From Chloroflexota bacterium (GTDB lineage: Bacteria > Chloroflexota > Anaerolineae > Anaerolineales > Anaerolineaceae), in contig JAAZKE010000064.1 of assembly GCA_012799995.1 (NCBI GenBank), positions 1 through 49,904 of the forward strand: 49,904 bases of DNA, given 5' to 3'. The notes beneath the pieces are model-generated. The model saw nothing but the letters and a program-made list of their open reading frames with translations. It ran no database searches and was not told the DNA's origin. Position 1 is the first letter of the stretch. Each line of letters opens with the position of its first letter. A program made the position numbers and the translations under genes. This document shows positions 43,795-49,904 of this stretch, piece after piece.

Positions 43795-44190
43795 ATGCGT
43801 ATCCTGTTAGATACGAATATTTATATTTCAGCACTGTTGTTTCCATCAGAACAATTTGACTTGTTGTTTGAGAGGATTTCAACAAAACACGAACTGGTTT
43901 TATGTTCGTATGTTGTTAATGAAATTTACACCGTAATAGAAAGGAAATTCCCAGGGAAAAAAACAGTAATTGACAATCTATTACAAACGATTAGCTATGA
44001 TTATGTTGAAACATCTTTGACTTCAGAATATAAAAACATAAATCTCCGTGACGAAAAAGATCTACCAATCCTTTATACTGCGATTGAACATAATGTTGAT
44101 GTAATTCTAACGGGAGATAAGGATCTCCTTCAATTAGAGATTGCTTTTCCAAAAATACTCACAGTATCTGATTTCTTATTAAATTATTGA
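43795..44190 (+). CDS. PIN-domain ribonuclease toxin
   Basis: A 131-residue PIN protein with acidic active-site residues in the expected order: LLDTNIYISAL near residue 6, VVNEIYTVIERK near 40, LRDEKDLPILYTA near 85, and ILTGDKDLLQL near 105. Such toxins cut RNA (tRNA or mRNA) when free of antitoxin. The pair lies near the right end of the island and may stabilise it by killing cells that lose it. Confidence 0.88.
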   Translation: MRILLDTNIYISALLFPSEQFDLLFERISTKHELVLCSYVVNEIYTVIERKFPGKKTVIDNLLQTISYDYVETSLTSEYKNINLRDEKDLPILYTAIEHNVDVILTGDKDLLQLEIAFPKILTVSDFLLNY

Positions 44191-44484
44191 TTAAGGTTTT
44201 TGTGATAACGTATCAGTAATTGTAGATATTTGATACGCTGACAATTTAAAAGATTTCAAATTAGGTTACGGATACAATATTTTCAATAATCTTTAATATG
44301 ACAACATATCTAAAGAACTTCTAACATATTTGCATAATGTTTTCTTAGGAATAATAGTAAAGATTTAACCTGATGCGAGAAAATAGAATACAAACTGACC
44401 AATATATTAGAAAATTGGTCAGTTTAATGACGAATACTTGACAAAAATGATAAATGTTAATAATATATAAAAAATATCTTAATA
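44191..44484. other. AT-rich stretch at the right end of the island
   Basis: Almost 300 bases between the toxin gene and attR. No gene or clear RNA was seen. It ends at the attachment repeat. Confidence 0.5.
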
Positions 44485-44528
44485 CTCATAACCCGGAGGT
44501 CAGTGGTTCGAATCCGCTCCCCGCTACT
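44485..44528 (+). repeat. Attachment site attR (tRNA-fMet 3' remnant)
   Basis: An exact copy of the 44 bases at 19497-19540, starting in the anticodon loop and containing the T arm and acceptor 3' half but lacking the 5' half of the tRNA. It marks the right end of the island and is followed directly by a terminator hairpin that fits the original tRNA gene. Confidence 0.93.
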
Positions 44529-44535
44529 GAGATGA

Positions 44536-44564
44536 AACCAGAGCTTAGAGTGCTCTGGTTTTTT
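44536..44564 (+). terminator. Displaced terminator of the initiator tRNA gene
   Basis: AACCAGAGC (44536-44544) pairs with GCTCTGGTT (44552-44560) with a 7-base loop and continues into T residues. It starts 8 bases after attR, exactly where the terminator of an uninterrupted tRNA-fMet gene should be. No similar hairpin follows the intact tRNA at 19538. Confidence 0.75.
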
Positions 44565-44694
44565 CATAACCAGGTATACAATTCTCTTTTTTTTATGTTT
44601 TATCAAGTAAATTCATTTGTTCATTCCTCATACCTCTCATATAATTAAATGAAGCGACTCGAAGAAGAAGGTAATCCAGGAAATAAGGCTCACT

Positions 44695-47025
44695 ATGCCC
44701 AATCTCACTGAAGAAGATGTTAAAAATCGATTTATAACCCCTGCTATTGAAAACGCTGGATGGTGCGCGGAAAAAATCGCGATGGAATATTTCTTCACTG
44801 ATGGAATGATCACTGTTCAAGGGAAAATTGTTTTCAGGGGTGAAAGGAAAAAAGCGGATTATCTCCTTTTCCATCAGGATAACTTTCCTCTTGCGATTGT
44901 TGAAGCGAAGAAAGGCACCAGCAATCTCGGTGATGGCATGCAGCAAGCCATTGCATACGCCAGTATATTAAATGTTCCTTTTGCCTATTCATCCAATGGG
45001 AAAGGCTTCCTTGAACATAATATGTTAAAGGGAACTGAGCGAGAATTATCCTTAGCCGAATTCCCCAGCCCTGAGAGTTTATGGAATCGTTACCGACAAG
45101 AAAATGAAATCACTTCTGATCAGGAGTCGATACTGCTTCAACAGTATTATATTGACGCGATATCCAGAAAGACTCCGCGTTATTATCAAATGTCAGCCAT
45201 CAACAAAACCATAGAAGCGATCGCCAAGAATCAGAAGCGGATCTTACTTGTTATGGCTACTGGTACAGGCAAAACCTATACCGCTTTTCAGATAGTGCAT
45301 CGTTTACTTGAATCAAAAAAAGTGCAACGGGTGCTTTATCTGGCTGATCGGAATGTACTGATTGATCAAACCATGATCCGCGATTTCAAACCGTTCACCA
45401 AGATCATGACCAAGATCCAGAACAGGTCGATGGATAGTTCCTATCAGATCTACATGGCTTTGTATCAGCAGCTGATTGGGGAGAACGAAAAGAAACCATA
45501 TAAAGAGTTCTCACCAGACTTCTTTGATCTCATCATCATTGATGAATGCCATCGTGGCAGCGCTCGGGAAGACTCTTTATGGCGGGAAATTCTGGAATAC
45601 TACAATAGTGCAATTCAAATTGGGATGACCGCCACACCAAAAGAAACAAAATACATTTCCAACATTGAGTACTTTGGAGATCCGGTTTATTCCTACTCCT
45701 TGAAACAGGGCATCGAGGATGGCTTCCTCGCTCCATATAAAGTGATTCGTGTTCATCTGGATAAAGACGTTGATGGATGGCGCCCTTATGAGGGTCAATT
45801 GGATGACCACGGTTTGCTGATTGACGACTATGAGTATTCCTTTAATGATTTCGACAAAATATTGATCCTCGACCAGCGAACCCAGGCTGTAGCTAAAAGG
45901 ATTTCAGACTGGTTAAAAGAGAATGGAAGGTATCTAAAAACAATTGTCTTTTGTGTAGATATAGAACATGCAGAACGTATGCGCCAGGCATTGGTCAATG
46001 AGAATTCGGATGTGGTGGCTGAGAACCCCCTGTACGTTTCTCGCATAACCGGAGACAATCCGGACGCCAGAAAATTATTAGACCGCTTTATTGACCCCAG
46101 TTCTGTCTATCCAACTGTCGTGACAACTTCAAAGCTTTTGACAACAGGCGTGGACGTTCAAACCTGTCAATTGATTGCCATCGATTCAGTGATAAATTCG
46201 GTCAGCGAATTCAAACAAATCATTGGACGTGGAACACGTATCTATCAGGATCAAAATAAATACTATTTCACGATCCTGGACTTTCGAAAGAGCACTCGTT
46301 TGTTTGCGGATCCCGAATTCGATGGCACACCTATCTTGATCAAAGAGGAATCTGAAGAAGGTGAAATCGAAGAAGTTCCGGAATCTGAAAATCTTGAAGG
46401 ACAGTTTGGTGAAAATGAAGAAGGGTCTGTCCAGGTTTATCCTCCACTTGATTCTTCCAGCCTGCCAAAGTATCGTTTGCGCGAGGTGCCTGTAACTTAC
46501 CTCAGCGAACAGGTTCAATACATTGGACCAAATGGAAAGTTGATTACTGAAAGCCTTAGGGACTTCACAAAGCGCAACATCCTGAATGAATACGCTACAT
46601 TGCAGGATTTTCTCGACAAATGGCATGCTGATGAACGGAAAGAGGCGATTATCGCTGAGCTTCAGAGCCAGGGCATTTGGTTGGAAGTTTTGCAAGCCGA
46701 ACCAGACCTGAAAGATCTGGATCCGTTTGACATTATTTGTCATCTTGCCTATGGCCAACCCCCTCAGACCCGAAAAGAGCGGGCGAAGAGGGTAAGACAA
46801 AACGATATCTTTACGCGTTATTCCGGAGAAGCACGTATTGTTTTGGATGCATTGGTAGACAAGTATATGAACGATGGCGTTATGGATTTGGATGACATTC
46901 TTATACTTCAAAACAAACCCTTCGTTGAGATTGGAACACCTGCAAAGATTGTTGGACTTTTTGGAGGCAGAGAGGCGTATGTCAGCGTAGCCCGCGAGCT
47001 CGAAGACCTTATTTATCAATGCTAA
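44695..47025 (+). CDS. hsdR: Type I restriction-modification restriction subunit
   Basis: The 776-residue protein has an N-terminal nuclease domain (KADYLLFHQDNFPLAIVEAKKG near 60-85 has the D...E-x-K pattern), then a superfamily 2 motor: LLVMATGTGKTYTAF near 182-196, LIIIDECHRGS near 280, MTATPKET and later IIGRGTRIYQD. HsdR cleaves unmodified DNA far from the site after ATP-driven translocation. Together with hsdM and hsdS downstream it makes an R-M-S operon on the chromosomal side of attR, so it is not part of the tRNA island as delimited by the repeats. The length is at the short end for HsdR. Confidence 0.92.
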   Translation: MPNLTEEDVKNRFITPAIENAGWCAEKIAMEYFFTDGMITVQGKIVFRGERKKADYLLFHQDNFPLAIVEAKKGTSNLGDGMQQAIAYASILNVPFAYSSNGKGFLEHNMLKGTERELSLAEFPSPESLWNRYRQENEITSDQESILLQQYYIDAISRKTPRYYQMSAINKTIEAIAKNQKRILLVMATGTGKTYTAFQIVHRLLESKKVQRVLYLADRNVLIDQTMIRDFKPFTKIMTKIQNRSMDSSYQIYMALYQQLIGENEKKPYKEFSPDFFDLIIIDECHRGSAREDSLWREILEYYNSAIQIGMTATPKETKYISNIEYFGDPVYSYSLKQGIEDGFLAPYKVIRVHLDKDVDGWRPYEGQLDDHGLLIDDYEYSFNDFDKILILDQRTQAVAKRISDWLKENGRYLKTIVFCVDIEHAERMRQALVNENSDVVAENPLYVSRITGDNPDARKLLDRFIDPSSVYPTVVTTSKLLTTGVDVQTCQLIAIDSVINSVSEFKQIIGRGTRIYQDQNKYYFTILDFRKSTRLFADPEFDGTPILIKEESEEGEIEEVPESENLEGQFGENEEGSVQVYPPLDSSSLPKYRLREVPVTYLSEQVQYIGPNGKLITESLRDFTKRNILNEYATLQDFLDKWHADERKEAIIAELQSQGIWLEVLQAEPDLKDLDPFDIICHLAYGQPPQTRKERAKRVRQNDIFTRYSGEARIVLDALVDKYMNDGVMDLDDILILQNKPFVEIGTPAKIVGLFGGREAYVSVARELEDLIYQC

Positions 47026-47040
47026 TTTTGGAGGAAAGTT

Positions 47041-48519
47041 TTGGTTAACTTAGGTGCTTTTGTCAAGAAGCTACAAAACATCATGCGCAGTGACGCCGGA
47101 ATAAATGGTGACGCGCAGCGTATTGAGCAAATGGTATGGATTCTTTTCCTGAAGGTATATGATATTAAAGAGGACGAATGGGAAATCCTGTTTCCTGGAT
47201 ACCAATCCATCATCCCCCAGGAACTTCGCTGGAAAAATTGGGCGGCAGATCACAAAGATGGAAAAGCTCTCACTGGTCAGGCGCTGCTCGATTTTGTAAA
47301 TAATCAGCTCTTTCCACGCCTTAAGTCTTTGCCCGTGAGCATACATACGCCTCAGAAACAAATCATTGTGCGGGATGTTTTTACCGACAGTAACAACTAC
47401 ATGAAAGACGGTATTCTCCTGCGTCAGGTGATCAACGAAATAGACGCACTCGAAATTGCAGAGTACAAAGACCGTCATGCTTTCAACGAGATTTACGAAA
47501 CGATCCTCAAAAGTCTGCAAAGTGCCGGGAATGCCGGGGAGTTTTATACCCCCAGGGCGGTCACTGATTTCATGGTCAAAATGGTAGACCCCAAACTGGG
47601 AGAAACCATAGGAGATCTGGCGTGCGGGACGGGTGGCTTTCTAACCTCGAGTTTGAATCAACTCTGGGATCAGGTAAAAACCGTTCCCGATCGGGAACAA
47701 TATGTCCGCTCGGTTTATGGAATGGAACTGAAACCATTGCCTTATCTGCTTTGTATTACCAATCTCCTGTTGCATAACATTGACAGCCCTCTGATCTTCC
47801 ACGGTGACTCACTGGATCGGGATATCCGCTCCTATTCAGAGAAGGAAAAGTTTGACATTATCCTGATGAATCCACCTTATGGCGGTGCGGTTACCCCTGG
47901 AGCGAAAACGAATTTTCCAGTGGAATTTCAAAGCAGCGAAACAGTAGATCTGTTTATGGCGTTGACACTCTATCGGCTGAAAAGAAACGGCAGGGCTGCC
48001 ATCATTACTCCGGATGGCTTTCTGTTTGGCACTGATGGTGCAAAAACAGCCATCAAAAAACGCTTACTGGAAGAATTCAACCTGAATACGATCATTCGTT
48101 TACCCGCTTCTGTCTTTGCCCCATACACCTCAATAACGACTAATATTCTGTTTTTCGACAACACTAAAAAAACAGAAAAGGTTTGGTATTACCGTGTGGA
48201 TAAACCCGAAGGCTACAAAAACTTTTCAAAGACGCGACCAATGGAATTGAAACACCTTGAAAAAGCGATGGTCTGGTGGTCGAACCGGCATGAGATAGTC
48301 GATGAGGAAAGCGAGACTTATAAGGCAAAGGCATTCACAGTGAAGGAACTTGAAGATCTTGGCTACAATCTTGATCAATGCGGTTACCCCTCTTTTGAAG
48401 AGGAGATACTCTCACCGGAAGAAACGATTCGACAATTCCACGAGAAACGCGACGCGTTAAATGCCAGTATTGACAAGAAACTGGCAGAAATTGAACGCAT
48501 CTTAGGTATCAGATCATGA
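47041..48519 (+). CDS. hsdM: Type I restriction-modification methyltransferase subunit
   Basis: The 492-residue product has motif I GDLACGTGGFL near 195 and motif IV IILMNPPYGGA near 277, the NPPY of adenine-N6 methylases, plus the helical N-terminal HsdM_N domain. A TTG at 47041 with GGAGG 6 bases before it is the best start; the next ATG at 47083 would shorten the N-terminus. It forms M2S with HsdS for site-specific methylation. It overlaps hsdS by 4 bases. Confidence 0.92.
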   Translation: MVNLGAFVKKLQNIMRSDAGINGDAQRIEQMVWILFLKVYDIKEDEWEILFPGYQSIIPQELRWKNWAADHKDGKALTGQALLDFVNNQLFPRLKSLPVSIHTPQKQIIVRDVFTDSNNYMKDGILLRQVINEIDALEIAEYKDRHAFNEIYETILKSLQSAGNAGEFYTPRAVTDFMVKMVDPKLGETIGDLACGTGGFLTSSLNQLWDQVKTVPDREQYVRSVYGMELKPLPYLLCITNLLLHNIDSPLIFHGDSLDRDIRSYSEKEKFDIILMNPPYGGAVTPGAKTNFPVEFQSSETVDLFMALTLYRLKRNGRAAIITPDGFLFGTDGAKTAIKKRLLEEFNLNTIIRLPASVFAPYTSITTNILFFDNTKKTEKVWYYRVDKPEGYKNFSKTRPMELKHLEKAMVWWSNRHEIVDEESETYKAKAFTVKELEDLGYNLDQCGYPSFEEEILSPEETIRQFHEKRDALNASIDKKLAEIERILGIRS

Positions 48520-49793
48520 TCGCCGAAAAACTTCGCAAAGCCATACTTCAGGCAGCCATGCAGGGCAAACTTACCGAGCAGCTGCCGGAAGATGGCGATG
48601 CCCGGGACCTCCTTACCGAGATTCAGCAGGAAAAGAAAAGAAAAATTAAAACTGGCGAGATCAAAGCGACAAAACCGCTTCCACCTATAGGACCAGAAGA
48701 TATTCCTTACGAAATTCCCGAAAACTGGGTTTGGACCAGGTTAGGCGAAATAGGGGAAATTGTTGGTGGCGGAACTCCAAAATCTACAAATCCTGAGTAT
48801 TGGGATTCTGGAACAATTGAATGGATAACTCCTGCTGATATGAAACTTAATTCAGGGATGTTTATTTCTGGTGGTACAAGAAGAATAACAAAGCTAGGAT
48901 TAGAGCGATCCTCTGCACAATTGTTACCTGAGGGATCAATTGTCTATTCTAGTCGTGCCCCCATAGGCTATGTCGCAATTACTAAAAACCTATTAGCAAC
49001 AAATCAAGGATTTAAATCCATTAAATTTATTCGAGGCGATATAGCGACATACTTGTATTATGCCTTGATTGAGAGGACTCCAGAGATAATCAAGATGGGA
49101 AGTGGAACAACTTTTTTGGAAATCTCAGGATCTATCTTCAGTCAGGTCCAATTCCCATTACCTCCACTTAGCGAACAGGATAGGATTGTAAAATACCTAA
49201 AGTCTTTGTTACCGCTAATTGATGATTTAGAAAAAGTAGAAAAAGAGCTGGATGCCTTAGAGCAGGAATTCCCTGTGAAATTAAAGAAATCATTGCTTCA
49301 GGCGGCTATGCAAGGCAAACTTACCGAGCAGCTACCGGAAGATGGCGATGCAAGGGATCTCCTCGTAGAAATTCAACGAGAAAAGAAACGGAAAATTAGA
49401 GCTGGTGAGATCAAAGCGGCCAAACCCCTCCTGCCCATCGATCCCGATGAAATTCCCTACGAAATCCCTGAAAACTGGGTATGGGCAAGATTCGGTCAGA
49501 TCGTAGATATTAATCCTCGAAATTCAGCTGATGATAGTATGGAAGCAGGTTTCGTTCCTATGGAGGCGATTGAACCTGGGTTTGGAAGTGGGTTTTCGTT
49601 TAGAAAAACTGCATGGGGAGAAATCAAGAAGGGTTTTACTCATTTTGCTGAAAATGATGTAATTATTGCAAAGATAACGCCTTGCTTTCAGAACCGCAAA
49701 TCGGCATGGATAGTTGATATACCAAATGGTATCGGTGCGGGAACTACCGAACTTCATGTCTTACGCGATTTCAGCGGGAAATTAGTGACTTAG
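48516..49793 (+). pseudogene. hsdS: Type I specificity subunit, truncated in the second target-recognition domain
   Basis: The first target-recognition domain is whole (WVWTRLGEIGEIVGGGTPKS... to PLPPLSEQDRIVKYL), and the central repeat plus the start of the second follow (WVWARFGQIVDINPRN... to GIGAGTTELHVLRD). The frame then diverges around 49770 and stops at 49793. The conserved repeats (48546-48740 and 49290-49484) are nearly the same in DNA. A normal HsdS needs the rest of the second domain and a final conserved helix, so the protein probably binds only a half-site or is inactive. An IS30-like start follows immediately. Confidence 0.8.
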
Positions 49794-49904
49794 GTTCAGG
49801 GATTTAGTGCAACGGATGAGGAGATAGAATCATTCGTATGCAATACACAAGATTGAGTGGAGTAGAAAGAGAAACAATAAGCAAGAGACTTGTTCAAAAT
49901 AAGA
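49772..49904 (+). mobile_element. Left end of a probable IS30-family insertion sequence
   Basis: The hsdS reading frame loses its family match near 49770, and new sequence begins that holds a ribosome-binding site and a transposase-like start. The exact left boundary and the terminal inverted repeat cannot be set because the right end lies outside the window. Confidence 0.5.
49838..49904 (+). CDS. IS30-like transposase, N-terminal fragment
   Basis: After TGAGGAGAT (49817-49825) an ATG at 49838 opens a frame to the window end that reads MQYTRLSGVERETISKRLVQ, 22 residues visible. IS30-family transposases start with this kind of segment (Y-x-x-L-x-x-x-E-R-x-x-I) leading into a helix-turn-helix. 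Only the first helix is available, so the family is likely but not certain. Confidence 0.5.
   Translation, partial: MQYTRLSGVERETISKRLVQNK

Larger units (their letters stand above)
19497..44528. mobile_element. Integrated genomic island of about 25 kb with defence cargo
   Basis: The island is bounded by a 44-bp exact direct repeat of the tRNA-fMet 3' part. It contains a tyrosine integrase next to the tRNA, a Rep/relaxase-like gene, a CI/LexA-like repressor, a six-gene putative defence operon, a serine recombinase and a toxin-antitoxin pair. The left module is visibly more AT-rich than the chromosome on either side. No conjugation or capsid genes were seen, so it is probably an integrative element that depends on a helper for transfer. 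Confidence 0.88.

Noticed and set aside
19497..44528. Reading the island as a prophage
   Set aside because: Integrase and repressor are present but no capsid, terminase, portal, tail or lysis gene was found.
44454..44648. Frame of 64 residues through attR
   Set aside because: It reads across the tRNA remnant and the terminator, so it is an artefact.
46186..47019. Minus-strand frame of 277 residues inside hsdR
   Set aside because: Fully antisense to hsdR, which has clear motifs on the plus strand.
1..49904. CRISPR array
   Set aside because: No regularly spaced short direct repeats and no cas-like gene were seen in the window.

Overview
The window looks like a chromosomal segment from an anaerobic member of the Chloroflexota, most likely an Anaerolineae-type organism. 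The support is a Chlor_Arch_YYY (DUF2298) membrane protein at the left edge, a ferredoxin-linked branched-chain 2-oxoacid oxidoreductase set, and a sugar ABC transporter beside corrinoid-methyltransferase-like URO-D proteins. This assignment comes from gene content only.

Core left part (1-19540). It starts with the C-terminal part of a DUF2298 protein, then a convergent split chromate-transporter pair, an HD-domain hydrolase, and an operon with a MinD-like ATPase, a four-subunit VorDBAC-type 2-oxoacid:ferredoxin oxidoreductase and a branched-chain aminotransferase. A CstA-type peptide/pyruvate transporter follows. Next is a decayed intergenic region that repeats the 3' end of cstA and its terminator and holds one small intact unknown gene. 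Then comes a long sugar operon: an AraF-like binding protein, AraG-like ATPase, AraH-like permease, a collapsed URO-D remnant, two intact URO-D-family methyltransferase-like genes around an aldose-epimerase-like gene, and a DUF2284 gene. An initiator tRNA gene with a near-consensus promoter closes this part.

Genomic island (about 19497-44528, about 25 kb). A 44-bp exact direct repeat of the 3' part of the initiator tRNA gene marks both ends, and a tyrosine integrase lies just inside the tRNA end. The presumed original tRNA terminator is now beyond the far repeat. The island holds an AT-rich mobility module (integrase, Rep/relaxase-like protein, CI/LexA-like repressor), a gene-poor stretch, a six-gene minus-strand operon of large proteins, a serine recombinase, and an AbrB/PIN toxin-antitoxin pair. 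In transcription order the operon encodes a NERD-domain helicase, a BrxC/PglY-like DUF6079 ATPase, a DNA methyltransferase, a 1284-residue protein of unknown family, a very large DEAH helicase with a DUF1998-type C-terminus, and a 241-residue unknown. Its parts resemble those of BREX, DISARM and Druantia, but no PglZ phosphatase, PLD nuclease or Lon-like BrxL was seen. It is the best candidate in this window for an uncommon or undescribed defence system.

Right flank (44529-49904). Next to the island is a type I restriction-modification operon, hsdR-hsdM-hsdS. hsdS is broken in its second target-recognition domain, apparently by an IS30-like element whose transposase start runs off the window edge. 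Together with the island this makes a defence-rich locus at an initiator tRNA gene.
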